A stretch of 64,000 nt of DNA from JAFDVL01 sp031409955. GTDB lineage: Bacteria > Acidobacteriota > Blastocatellia > RBC074. Both the position numbers and the translations under genes were made by a program. The notes beneath the pieces were generated by a model. That model saw only the letters and a program-made list of their open reading frames with translations, made no database searches and was not told the DNA's origin. Each line of letters opens with the position of its first letter. The stretch's first letter is position 1. The stretch covers positions 1 to 64,000 of the forward strand of contig JANNYF010000034.1 of the NCBI GenBank assembly GCA_031409955.1. The letters are read 5' to 3'. This document shows, piece after piece, positions 1 through 8,788 of this stretch.

Positions 1-1239
1 ATTTTTCTCGGTCAGGTCGAAATCCAACCGCGTCGTGTATGTTTTACGATCCTGATTGGATTTTTGGTTAAAGCTATAACCCGTCGTATTGATCTGATCC
101 CCGACATCAGCACGATTTCCGGTGGTGGGGATTCTTGAGAGGAATCGGCTGTTGACGGTTGAATCTATCCCGGTGATGCCCGCGCTGGCAGGCAAGAGCG
201 AGAGCAGGTTTACTGTACGCGCAGCACCAGTAGCAGTATCGTTATAAGTGAAGACTCCTTGCCGCGCACTAGGCGTTAAGATCGTGCGGGTTCGTAATGA
301 CGATTGACGTGTGATGATGCCTTCGTAAGCAAAGAAGAAAAAGGCTTTGTCTTTGTAGATTGCCGGGCCGCCTTGACCAAAACGCGGAAGGGGCATCGGC
401 CCGCTGATTCTTCCACCATAGTTATTACGATTCAGAAAAGGAATGGGAAGCTTACTGCGATTGCTGAAGAAATCGTTCGCCGCTAGTGCAGAGTTACGAT
501 TGAACAGAAATCCAGCGCCATGAAACTTGCTTTCTCCACGAGGCGTAACCAAGCGTACCTGAGCGCCGCCGTTTTGGTCAGCACCCGAGTTTTGCAACAC
601 GATGGTAAATTCGCCAGTATCATCCACTGAGGGACGATTTGGAGAAAAGTCCGTCGCATTCGACCGAATAAAGCCATCCTGCACGTTTATACCATCGCGG
701 GTAATGTTCGTGAATGACGTGCGTAATCCATTGATCGAAGAATTTTGCGCACCGTTCTGTGAAACGCCAGCCTGAATAGAAAGCAGGTTGAGCGGGTTCC
801 GTCCCAATAATGGCAATTCCAGAATCTGTTTCTGACTAATGGTGTTACTTAACTCCGCGTTGGTCGCGTTTAGGACGTCATTTCCGGCGGTGATTGTTAC
901 GGATTCCGAAACGGCACCAACTTCTAACGCCACGGACAATGAATACTCACGTCCAATATCAATTTTGACCTCGTTCGCCGTAAATGACTTAAAGCCGCTC
1001 GCGCTAACTTTGACGGTGTAGTTACCAATTTCCAATTGTGAAAGTGTGAAGCCACCGTCGCCACCGCTGATGATGGTCTTTTCTTTACCGGTTTTATCGT
1101 CGGTCACAATCACTGTTGCGCCCGGTACGACTCCATCAGGGCCTGAAACGGTTCCGACCAAACGACCAGTGTTTGATTGTGCCAAGGCAACAAACACAAA
1201 AACGACCATTGCAAGGGTCGCTAAAACAACTTTTCTCAT
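1..1239 (-). CDS. TonB-dependent receptor, CarboxypepD_reg (Oar-like), N-terminal part
   Basis: The gene is cut by the left edge, so only about 413 codons of a protein expected to exceed 1,000 residues are present. The start at 1239 follows an AAGGAG ribosome site and opens with a signal peptide (MRKVVLATLAMVVFVFVALA). A carboxypeptidase-regulatory beta-sandwich follows (around GRLVGTVSGPDGVVPGA), then a plug-like region. The last visible codons (TTRLDFDLTEK) resemble a barrel strand of the same family as the receptors at 4197-8078 and 40324-44109. The family sits in the outer membrane; its ligand cannot be read from sequence. A sigma-54 promoter and an upstream element shared with the other two receptors precede it. 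Confidence 0.9.
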   Translation of the reverse strand, partial: MRKVVLATLAMVVFVFVALAQSNTGRLVGTVSGPDGVVPGATVIVTDDKTGKEKTIISGGDGGFTLSQLEIGNYTVKVSASGFKSFTANEVKIDIGREYSLSVALEVGAVSESVTITAGNDVLNATNAELSNTISQKQILELPLLGRNPLNLLSIQAGVSQNGAQNSSINGLRTSFTNITRDGINVQDGFIRSNATDFSPNRPSVDDTGEFTIVLQNSGADQNGGAQVRLVTPRGESKFHGAGFLFNRNSALAANDFFSNRSKLPIPFLNRNNYGGRISGPMPLPRFGQGGPAIYKDKAFFFFAYEGIITRQSSLRTRTILTPSARQGVFTYNDTATGAARTVNLLSLLPASAGITGIDSTVNSRFLSRIPTTGNRADVGDQINTTGYSFNQKSNQDRKTYTTRLDFDLTEKN

Positions 1240-1387
1240 AATTATAACTCCTTGATGTGCAGTTGAAAGAGGTGGCTCCTCGTGCCTTTTCTTGAAGCGC
1301 ATCTAGCCGCTTTTTCTCCGCGCTACAACTCCAAGTGAGGTTGCCAAAAATCCAAGTCTCTGAACAAAATCTACAGAGGCGAATCAG

Positions 1388-1405
1388 AAAGCAATGCGTA
1401 TGCCA
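1388..1405 (-). promoter_or_regulatory. sigma-54 (-24/-12) promoter for the receptor at 1-1239
   Basis: Read on the minus strand the site is TGGCATACGCATTGCTTT, with GG and GC separated by exactly ten bases, as sigma-54 holoenzyme requires. The predicted start lies near 1379, leaving a leader of about 140 bases. The same type of site precedes the two other receptor genes. Confidence 0.75.
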
Positions 1406-1479
1406 TTTTTCGGTCGAGGTCGAGGCTTTGCGGGCAATACACTTATCTTGCGTTCGATAAATGCATTATTGGTCATAAT

Positions 1480-1511
1480 TCCATTATTTTGAATATCGTT
1501 CAGAATTTCGT
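1480..1511 (-). promoter_or_regulatory. Putative enhancer (UAS) shared by three receptor genes
   Basis: This 32-base block begins TCCA, continues with a TTTTGAAT core and GTTCAGA, and ends in TTTCG on the plus strand. It matches 44335-44366 at about 24 of 32 positions and 8410-8441 at about 23 of 32. It lies 76 bases beyond the -24 element, a usual position for an enhancer-binding protein. Which protein binds it is inference. Confidence 0.6.
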
Positions 1512-1590
1512 AAAGAAAGGAGGGAAGAGGCGAGAGACTTTTATCACGGCTGGCCTAAGTAGCGGCAAAGATCAAACGCAGGGACACAAA

Positions 1591-1614
1591 GGATACCAGA
1601 TGCTTCTGATATCC
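1591..1614 (-). terminator. Weak hairpin after the secreted protein gene
   Basis: The hairpin GGATACCAGA-TGCT-TCTGATATCC has one mismatch. On the minus strand it is followed by a short T-containing run. It lies 23 bases past the stop at 1637, so it could end the operon that starts at 8078. The T-tract is poor. Confidence 0.35.
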
Positions 1615-1636
1615 TTACTGAAACACAGGTACACGC

Positions 1637-2356
1637 TCAATACTCAAGCTGTCCATCAAACAGCATCTCCTGCACCTTGAAGCGCATATTGAGTTTGATG
1701 TCTTTCGTCAGTTCGGTATAAAAGCGCACGTACCCGCTGTCAGGTGTGACAAAGGGCTGCCCATCAACCATGCGCGGAAACACAAACTTCGCACCCATCC
1801 CGTCCGCAATCGGCGCACGATAATCTTTCAAAAAGACGCGCTTACCGTCTTTGATTTCCAGATAGGTTTTGTTTTGCAGCACGCCGGTATTCAGGGCATT
1901 GAACGTTTGCATCGCCGTGTTGGTAAACCGCTGATCGGCGGAATCAAAGTTCACCGCTACCACAACCCATTCCGATGATTTCTGTTCGGCGAACGCCTTG
2001 AGCTGTTCTTCAAGCTGTGCGTTCGGCGTTTTTTGTTGCAGGAGGATGGAGCGCGCAAATGCCTGTCGAATCGGTTTGGCAGAGAGAAACCGGATACGAA
2101 AGTTTACATTCACCGCCTGATTTGTGGCTCCTTGCGAAGTGCGGTCTGAACTGGTTCCGCGACCGCCTTGCGTGGTTGGATTGTAGAACATCTCGGACGT
2201 GTTGGTTTCCGCTTGCGTCTGTCCCCAGGCGGAATCGTCCAGCAATTTTTGCGCCTCCTTCAATGACCATTCCGTCCAGGGCTTCATTTTCTTTTGCGCT
2301 GCGACGCCGACCAACAGCGCGCAACAGGTAGCAACGAGCAGTAACGATTTTTTCAT
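1637..2356 (-). CDS. Secreted protein of unknown function
   Basis: 239 residues. The start at 2356 is chosen because GGAGGT precedes it and because it gives a clean signal peptide (MKKSLLLVATCCALLVGVAA); an upstream in-frame ATG at 2383 would add nine residues that spoil the signal. After cleavage comes a Trp-rich stretch, KPWTEWSLKEAQKLLDDSAW, which I recall from acidobacterial proteins often found near GWxTD genes. No catalytic motif is visible. It lies 20 bases after the twin-arginine-signal protein and is probably the last gene of the operon begun by the receptor at 8078. Location outside the cytoplasm is inferred from the signal peptide. Confidence 0.8.
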   Translation of the reverse strand: MKKSLLLVATCCALLVGVAAQKKMKPWTEWSLKEAQKLLDDSAWGQTQAETNTSEMFYNPTTQGGRGTSSDRTSQGATNQAVNVNFRIRFLSAKPIRQAFARSILLQQKTPNAQLEEQLKAFAEQKSSEWVVVAVNFDSADQRFTNTAMQTFNALNTGVLQNKTYLEIKDGKRVFLKDYRAPIADGMGAKFVFPRMVDGQPFVTPDSGYVRFYTELTKDIKLNMRFKVQEMLFDGQLEY

Positions 2357-2376
2357 GCTTGACCTCCAAGAGCTTG

Positions 2377-4107
2377 CTAACAACCATAATCCAGCAACGT
2401 TGAGAAGCGGTCTGAGCCGTGATCCAACGCCAGATCACGCCGCGTGTAATCCAGGTGCAACGTAGACATCAGCAGTGTAGCCCGCTCGTCCACCAGCCTC
2501 AAGCTCATCGTTTCTGATTTCAGATTCTCTTTGATCAATTCAGACAGCAGAAAATGTTGACAGGCAAAGGGGGGAACGGAGCCGAGCTTGATACGTGTCA
2601 GCAACCCGCGCGAATGGAAGACTTCCAGCGTTGGGTTTCCCGCCACGCCCTGATCGTCAATGTTGATAACACCGATGATTTCATCGCATTTGCCGCGCTC
2701 AATCCTTGCGCCCGACGCGATGTAATCTGTCGCCAGGCCGCCGCGCTCTTTCGGCTTTTGATAATGGCGCGCGGAACGCAGGCCAGGCCGAAAATGCGTG
2801 AAGGCATGCGCCCCCCATTCTGGCACGCGCACTTCGACTTTCATCAGCGTGTGGGTTGTGTCAGGCGAAACCGCGACTGCTAAGCCGCCGGAAAATCCAT
2901 CAGGCAATGACAGCTTCGCAAAATCCAGCGCGCAGCTTTGCCCCGACGCGAGGCGAATGAGTTTGCGTTCGCATTGTGTCGCAGGCAATTGCGTTTTGAG
3001 CTTGTCATCTGTCATCGCTGACCACGCGACTTCGCCCTTCGCATCTACGGCAAACGGATAGAGCCAGAGCGATTCTTCGAGCGGCAATCCCGTCCCCAAA
3101 AAGACGCGCGATTCCAGCGCTACGCCGCCAAGTTTTTTGCCACGAAACAGGAGCGGCGAATACAACACATTCTTCGCCTTGAATTGCTCGCGTTCATCAA
3201 ACGGCGGCGGCGCAGGCTTGGGGGCAAAGAGTCCTTGATGAATCGGATGCTCAACGCTGAAGCGTTTTTGTTCAGGCTGGCGAATCATTAAGTAGCCAAA
3301 GCTTTTCGCCGTGCCTTCGTCATTGATCGCGGCGAGCAAACCGTTGCTCTGGAATTTTGTGCCTGCGGGTTTCGTCCCCCAGGGATCATTCACAAAAGCG
3401 CCGGAGTTCAAGTGAAAGAGCAGGGAACTATGCGGCTTGAGTTCATAGCGCAGCGAGTTTGTGCGCTGCCCCATTGAGTTGTGCAGCACAACTTGACCTG
3501 CGCTGCGTTGATCGTACGGATTGAAGAGACTGAATAAACAATCGTATTCGCCGAGCGACGGGAACGGCATGGAGTAGAAAAAGCTGGTCGTGTTTTGCCA
3601 CTCTAACGGATCAGGATTCGCGTGGACGTTGTCGAAGGAATCTGCCGTGTGCCAGCGCACAAACGCCGAGCTGAACAAATCGCTCGCGTGCTTGACGGCT
3701 TGGTTCTGCGGGCGCAATCGAATTTTCAGACCACCCCAAAACGCTTTCCGCTCGCCCAGCAAATCGCGCATAGCGATCACGGTCGTTTGCATCGCGGGAA
3801 CTGTCATGCGCCGTGCTACACCCTCTGCGCCGATGGCAGTTCCATTGGCATCGTACAAATACACTTCGTATTCGGTCGCCGCAGTTTTGTCTTCATATCC
3901 ACGCGCGCCCGCAAACGTGTCCGAAGTCAAAACCACTTCAGTGTGAATGCCGCGCGCGGCGTCTTCGAGGATGAACGGAGCCGTGACTTCGAGCCAGCAC
4001 GATTTGTTGGTTGCGAGTGGCAACAACCGTTGCTGCGGCTGCGCGGCGACAGTCGTGACGAGTGAACAGGAAATCGAAGCGAGAAATCTTCTGCGGTCAA
4101 AAGTCAT
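2377..4107 (-). CDS. Secreted protein with twin-arginine-like signal, unknown function
   Basis: 576 residues. The start at 4107 follows AAGGAGG at good spacing. The N-terminus MTFDRRRFLASISCSLVTTV contains RRRFLAS, close to the Tat consensus, so export in folded form is plausible. An earlier in-frame ATG at 4173 would place 22 residues before the signal and is rejected. The body is beta-rich in appearance, with no transmembrane segment after the signal and no motif I recognise. It sits 89 bases after the receptor stop, behind a hairpin at 4138-4169 that may lower its expression. The receptor neighbour suggests a surface or periplasmic partner, which is inference. Confidence 0.8.
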   Translation of the reverse strand: MTFDRRRFLASISCSLVTTVAAQPQQRLLPLATNKSCWLEVTAPFILEDAARGIHTEVVLTSDTFAGARGYEDKTAATEYEVYLYDANGTAIGAEGVARRMTVPAMQTTVIAMRDLLGERKAFWGGLKIRLRPQNQAVKHASDLFSSAFVRWHTADSFDNVHANPDPLEWQNTTSFFYSMPFPSLGEYDCLFSLFNPYDQRSAGQVVLHNSMGQRTNSLRYELKPHSSLLFHLNSGAFVNDPWGTKPAGTKFQSNGLLAAINDEGTAKSFGYLMIRQPEQKRFSVEHPIHQGLFAPKPAPPPFDEREQFKAKNVLYSPLLFRGKKLGGVALESRVFLGTGLPLEESLWLYPFAVDAKGEVAWSAMTDDKLKTQLPATQCERKLIRLASGQSCALDFAKLSLPDGFSGGLAVAVSPDTTHTLMKVEVRVPEWGAHAFTHFRPGLRSARHYQKPKERGGLATDYIASGARIERGKCDEIIGVINIDDQGVAGNPTLEVFHSRGLLTRIKLGSVPPFACQHFLLSELIKENLKSETMSLRLVDERATLLMSTLHLDYTRRDLALDHGSDRFSTLLDYGC

Positions 4108-4137
4108 AGCCGTTGACCTCCTTCCCGAAAACAAGAA

Positions 4138-4169
4138 AGGGGAGAGAGGCTTGTCTGCATCTCTCCCCT
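4138..4169 (-). terminator. Hairpin between receptor and downstream genes
   Basis: The arms AGGGGAGAGA and TCTCTCCCCT (10 bp, perfect) enclose a 12-base loop. On the minus strand TTTCTTGTTTTC follows. It stands 28 bases past the receptor stop codon and could act as a full or partial terminator before the gene at 4107. Confidence 0.65.
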
Positions 4170-4196
4170 CCAAACGGGTGAACCTTGAAAGGTTGA

Positions 4197-7100
4197 TTAG
4201 AAGTTGATGCGGGCCACGATTTGGACTAACCGTCCGCCCGGATCGTTGGTGGTCGAAAGATCACGATAGGCTTGCGTAACTTGACCGAAGGTCGCTGAGC
4301 CGAAACCCCCAATGTTATTCACGTCATTCGCCGGATTGCCGACGATGAAGTTGATGTTATTGAAGGCGTTCAGGAACTCAGCGCGCAGTTCGAAGTTCAC
4401 CTTTTCGGTGAGTCGGACTCGCTTGATGATGCTCAGGTCATAACGGTCAAAGCGCGGGCCGTTCAGGATCAAATTGGTCGTCCCGCATTGACCCGTGAAA
4501 ACTTCAATGCAATTGCCCCGACTCGCCGGTGCAATGAACTGTCCGGTCGGTACGCCGGCTGTGCCATAACCGGTCGCGCTGGTGGCACTGACATTAAAGG
4601 CTCTGATCGTGTTGTCAATAATTTCCTGTGGCAGGAAGTAGGCAACCTTAGTTGCATCATTGAAGCGCATCTTCGTCATCTTTTGCAGGTCGTTGCGCGT
4701 CATGCCTACCAATTGCACGTTGCCGAAGTTGAAGGGCGAACCACTTTGCAACCGCGCCGCGCCGTGGAATTCCCAGCCACCGATCACGCGATCCAGCGTT
4801 CCACCCACATTGCCGCCGAGCAACTTGCCTTTGCCAATCGGCAACTCATAAATCCAGTTGACCTTGAAGGCATGCGTCACGTTGAAGGGCGAGATCGTCT
4901 TGCTCAACGTAAAGTCGCGCAGCGTCGAGGGTTGACCAAAGACGACGGAACTGCTGGCAAAAGCATTAGTGAACGCTTTGGCAAACGTATAGTTCCCTTG
5001 AATCAGCAGCCCCTTCGACAGGCGACGACGCAATTCGACTTGCAATGAGTCGTACCAGGTCCGACCATTATTTTCGATTGAGAAGGCCCCGCCCAATTTG
5101 CCGGGGTTGGCGATGAAGAAATTCGCAGGCAACCCTGCAGCTAGTCCGTTATTGCGGAAGCCAGCGGTGCTGATAAAGTTGCCCGAAAATGTACCCGGCG
5201 TCGGGCCATTCACAGCCAGCGCGTTAACAAATGTTGCGTTGGCAAAGTTAGCGTTGCTGTAATTGGCGGCTGTTCCTGCATTAGCGGCTGGCTGACCGCT
5301 AATAAAGGCCAACATAATCGGCAAGGGATTTGTCCCCGTATTTGGTCCGGCATAGCGGAAATTCGCACCGCGACCTGCCGCAATATTGGCTTGGAGATTA
5401 GCCTGTGCCAGTCTGAATTCAGCCAAAGCACCATTCTCAAGGGAGTTGACTTCGTTGAGATTATATTGCTGCCACAGCTTGACGCCGCGATTCGCCACAT
5501 ATCGCGCTTCAAATACGGTGTCGCGGTTGAGTTCCCGTTGAATACCAAGCGTCCACGATTGAACGTAACCCAATTGCAGATTCGGATTGAAGGCGTTCGC
5601 CGAATTCGTAATCTGTCCCTGATTCGGATAAACCGGATCCGTTTGGAAGGTCGGTGCGACCAAACGGCTCTTGTCACGGAACAACACCGGCAAGGTGCCG
5701 AGATTGCCGAGCGTCAGGTTTTTGCTGGCATCAATGCTAAGGCCAGGATTGGAGGCCAGGATGCTCGTAAAGACGTTCAGTCCTTCACGATTGAACGCAA
5801 CGGAATAGCCGCCACGCAACACTGTCTGCCCGCCTTCGCCAAAGACCTTCCGTAACATGTTGTTCTTCATGTTCGGAGACCAGGCGATACCAATGCTCGG
5901 CGCAAAATTTTTGTAATCCGTGTTGTAACCAGTGTCACCCGCCTTGAACTGCGTATATTCCGTGACCTTGCCTGTTTGGGTGCCGGGTTTGAAGAGGTTC
6001 CCCAGACCTGAGACCCCGAACAACTCATTGAAAGTGGTCTGCGAATAAACGTTCGTCTTTGCCTGGAAGGGGCGTTGGACTTCCCACCGCACACCATAGT
6101 TGACGGTCAGGTTCGGATTTACGCGCCACGAATCAGAAGCGAAAACCCCAAACTCTTTTTGATTCCCACGCTGAACGTTTGCGCCCAGGTAGGTATATTT
6201 CAGGGTCTTCTCATTGAGAATTGCTGAAGCGCTGATGTTCGTGACACGTCCGGTGAGTGTGGCATAAATGTTACGCGCATTGGTTAAGTCCGTGTTTGAC
6301 GCGCCGGGGAAATTCGCCGCGCTAAACATAGCCGTTGCCGGGTCGGTGGCGTCAAGCCCAAGCGTGATGCCGGGAACTTGGGCTTGCGACCAACTCCAGA
6401 AATCAATGTTGGAGAAAGAGCCGCCAAAGCTCATCGAATGCGATCCTTTCGTCCAGGTCAAGGTATCCGTGAACTGCTTGACTGGCGCATTGCGACGGCT
6501 GGGTGTGGTTGAAACCGTCGCGCTTGTGATCCCGGCTGTACCGATGCCGATATTGAATCCGTCCTGGTTGGCGAGCGAGCCAGTGAATTGGCCTTGATTG
6601 ACGTTGGGGAAGAACAAGACTGTTCCACCCGTCAACCCAAACCGCGCTTCATTGACGATGTTTGATGTCAGCGTAGAGCGCAGCGCGGTTGTGTTGGAAA
6701 AGCGATTCGATCCCTGGAAGCCCTGATTTGGGAAGCTTGGGAAGGAAGGGTCTGTGCCGTTCAGGAAATCCACGGTTCCGGTGAATTTCTGATAGTTCCA
6801 GACATTCTCGATTTTATGCTTGCTGCCCAAATTGAAATCCAATCGGACAGTGGGGAAAAAGCGTGCCTGATTGCCAGTGTTGGTAAAATTAAACCGTTCC
6901 AGATTCGGATCAGTCAACGCCTGCACGCTGCCCGTCGAAGCGGTCGAACCTTCAATATCTTGCAGCAATTTGGCAATGGTCGGGTCAGGGGTTGCCGTCT
7001 GCCCGTTGGCCGCCGCTAAGGTGTACAGGTTGATGCTTTGCACGCCGGAAGCGGAATTGTAGCGAAAAACACCGCTGCGCGCCGCATCACTCAGAATGGT

Positions 7101-8078
7101 ACGCTGGCGTGTATTCGCTTCGGGGATACGGTATTCTTCGTAGTTCACAAAGAAGAACGCTTTGTCGCGTCCATCAAATAACTTGGGAATCCAGATCGGG
7201 CCGCCGATACGTCCACCGAATTGATTGAGCAAGATAAAATCACGCGGCGCTTTGGTATAGCCCGGCTTCGGCGTCAGGTCTCGATTATTGAACCAGTAAT
7301 TCGCATTCAGCGCCGGATTGCGATGATATTCATACAAGCTGCCGCTGAACGTATTGGAGCCAGAGCGGGTCACGAACTTGATTTGGACCGCGCCTTCGCC
7401 TGAACTCTCTGCGCCCGGCGTCGCGGTCGAAACCGTCACTTCATCCACCGCATCAATGCGCGGACGGACGTAGGTGAAAAACCCGTCGGAGGATTTCAGA
7501 ATGTTGTCTTGCACATTGACGCCATCCATCGTGATGTTGAGCGCGCCTTTGGGCAGACCGTTGATGGTGGATGTGCGCGGGCGTCCAGGGGTATTCGTTC
7601 CCGGCAATAACAGCACTAGGTCTAACGCATCGCGCGAGGTGAGCGGCAATTCGGTGATTTGTCGGCCTGTGATGGTGGTGGCAACGTTGGCGGATTGCGT
7701 CTGCAACACTTCGCCGCCACCTTGCACCACGACGGATTCGGATTGCGCCCCGACTTCCAATGCAGCATTCACTGTCGCAGGTGTGGCCGCGTCAATTTTG
7801 ACATCACTGATAACGGTTTTTTTGAAGCCTCGCGCCTCAATTGTCACGGTGTAAACGCCGACACCCAGTGCGGGAATCGTATACGCGCCGCTAGACGAAG
7901 TGGTGGTTCTGAACTCTGTGCCAATAGCGGTATTCTTGGCGAATACCGAAGCACCGGGAACAACAGCGCCCGAAGGGTCGGTCACGGTTCCAGACAGCGG
8001 AGCCGTTTGTCCCAAAACCAGTATGCTACTGGTCAGGACAAGAAGCAGAGAGGCAAAGAGCCTAATCAACGGTTTCAT
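4197..8078 (-). CDS. TonB-dependent receptor, CarboxypepD_reg (Oar-like)
   Basis: 1,293 residues, a normal length for this family. AGGAGG precedes the start at 8078. Residues 1-23 form a signal peptide ending in LVLGQ. A carboxypeptidase-regulatory domain follows at about 27-115, then a plug domain at about 125-240 (ITELPLTSRDALDLVLLLPG and NITMDGVNVQDN). The rest is a long beta-barrel with alternating aromatic strands, ending in ARINF; a terminal Phe is typical of outer-membrane barrels. Homologues act in uptake or surface adhesion, and the substrate here is unknown. It heads an operon with two secreted proteins and has its own sigma-54 promoter and upstream element at 8317-8441. Confidence 0.93.
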   Translation of the reverse strand: MKPLIRLFASLLLVLTSSILVLGQTAPLSGTVTDPSGAVVPGASVFAKNTAIGTEFRTTTSSSGAYTIPALGVGVYTVTIEARGFKKTVISDVKIDAATPATVNAALEVGAQSESVVVQGGGEVLQTQSANVATTITGRQITELPLTSRDALDLVLLLPGTNTPGRPRTSTINGLPKGALNITMDGVNVQDNILKSSDGFFTYVRPRIDAVDEVTVSTATPGAESSGEGAVQIKFVTRSGSNTFSGSLYEYHRNPALNANYWFNNRDLTPKPGYTKAPRDFILLNQFGGRIGGPIWIPKLFDGRDKAFFFVNYEEYRIPEANTRQRTILSDAARSGVFRYNSASGVQSINLYTLAAANGQTATPDPTIAKLLQDIEGSTASTGSVQALTDPNLERFNFTNTGNQARFFPTVRLDFNLGSKHKIENVWNYQKFTGTVDFLNGTDPSFPSFPNQGFQGSNRFSNTTALRSTLTSNIVNEARFGLTGGTVLFFPNVNQGQFTGSLANQDGFNIGIGTAGITSATVSTTPSRRNAPVKQFTDTLTWTKGSHSMSFGGSFSNIDFWSWSQAQVPGITLGLDATDPATAMFSAANFPGASNTDLTNARNIYATLTGRVTNISASAILNEKTLKYTYLGANVQRGNQKEFGVFASDSWRVNPNLTVNYGVRWEVQRPFQAKTNVYSQTTFNELFGVSGLGNLFKPGTQTGKVTEYTQFKAGDTGYNTDYKNFAPSIGIAWSPNMKNNMLRKVFGEGGQTVLRGGYSVAFNREGLNVFTSILASNPGLSIDASKNLTLGNLGTLPVLFRDKSRLVAPTFQTDPVYPNQGQITNSANAFNPNLQLGYVQSWTLGIQRELNRDTVFEARYVANRGVKLWQQYNLNEVNSLENGALAEFRLAQANLQANIAAGRGANFRYAGPNTGTNPLPIMLAFISGQPAANAGTAANYSNANFANATFVNALAVNGPTPGTFSGNFISTAGFRNNGLAAGLPANFFIANPGKLGGAFSIENNGRTWYDSLQVELRRRLSKGLLIQGNYTFAKAFTNAFASSSVVFGQPSTLRDFTLSKTISPFNVTHAFKVNWIYELPIGKGKLLGGNVGGTLDRVIGGWEFHGAARLQSGSPFNFGNVQLVGMTRNDLQKMTKMRFNDATKVAYFLPQEIIDNTIRAFNVSATSATGYGTAGVPTGQFIAPASRGNCIEVFTGQCGTTNLILNGPRFDRYDLSIIKRVRLTEKVNFELRAEFLNAFNNINFIVGNPANDVNNIGGFGSATFGQVTQAYRDLSTTNDPGGRLVQIVARINF

Positions 8079-8316
8079 GGGTTGGGTCCTCCTGAAAATC
8101 GGTTATTTCGTCGGCACTTCAGCGCCGACGGTAAGCGGGTTTCTGCGAAAAATTAAATCTAATTGCGAGGAATGCCGGAGTGCTTCCTGATTTGTCCCGA
8201 ACACAGGTACGAGAGATTTTCCAGTACAACTTCGAGGAGAAAAACTAGACAAACCGGAATGCTTGCCAAGCATCACTCAATAACATCGAAACCATGTACA
8301 GCTAATGCGCTTAAAG

Positions 8317-8335
8317 AAAGCAATCATTATGCCAA
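8317..8335 (-). promoter_or_regulatory. sigma-54 (-24/-12) promoter for the receptor at 4197-8078
   Basis: On the minus strand this reads TTGGCATAATGATTGCTTT, with GG-N10-GC spacing. The predicted start is near 8308, leaving a long leader of about 230 bases. It is nearly the same as the site at 1388-1405 (TGGCAT, then ATTGCTTT). Confidence 0.77.
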
Positions 8336-8409
8336 TCTTTCGAGCAGCATAGATTGCTGTTCGGTAATCACTTAGCTTTGCAGGTGCTTAAACGCAAACT
8401 TTGTTCTTG

Positions 8410-8441
8410 TCCAATATTTTGAATGTAGTACGAATTTTTGG
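8410..8441 (-). promoter_or_regulatory. Putative enhancer (UAS), second copy
   Basis: The block opens with TCCAATATTTTGAAT and ends with AATTTTTGG on the plus strand. It is a copy of the elements at 1480-1511 and 44335-44366. It lies 77 bases beyond the -24 element, practically the same distance as at the first receptor (76). Confidence 0.6.
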
Positions 8442-8555
8442 ATATGAAAAGAGTGCCCGGCGGGCTGGTGAATTTTTGCGGTCGCTCTTTTCCGTATGAT
8501 GAAAAATCCAGCCCCGAAGACGCGGGCTTCTGGTCCATTCGGCAATCTTCATTTG

Positions 8556-8615
8556 CGACAATTCAGAGTTGTCGAAAACCAGCGATTGACGTCGCCCATC
8601 TTGCTCGCGTAGAAT
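8556..8615 (+). promoter_or_regulatory. sigma-70 promoter with adjacent dyad, upstream of the GWxTD gene
   Basis: TTGACG at 8586-8591 and TAGAAT at 8610-8615 are separated by 18 bases. A perfect six-base dyad, CGACAA-N7-TTGTCG, lies at 8556-8574 just upstream of the -35 box and could be an operator. The GWxTD start codon at 8789 is about 165 bases downstream. Between 8079 and 8788 I see no convincing gene, only these promoters and the two elements listed above. Confidence 0.6.
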
Positions 8616-8788
8616 TCATTGCACTTTACTCCTACCAACTCGGTAAGCCCTATGAAAGGCGGATGCCTTGCGAGGCACATGAAGCCGAGGCTGACAAGAA
8701 GCGGATGCTGTTTGATGAAGCTGATGTGAGCTAAATGATTCGGGAGCCACACAACGTGGCACCCACTGAAATACCGAGGAGAATTCCT

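Noticed and set aside
8438..8734. 98-residue plus-strand frame upstream of the GWxTD gene
   Set aside because: It begins at a TTG inside the UAS block, has no ribosome site, and contains a sigma-70 promoter and dyad.
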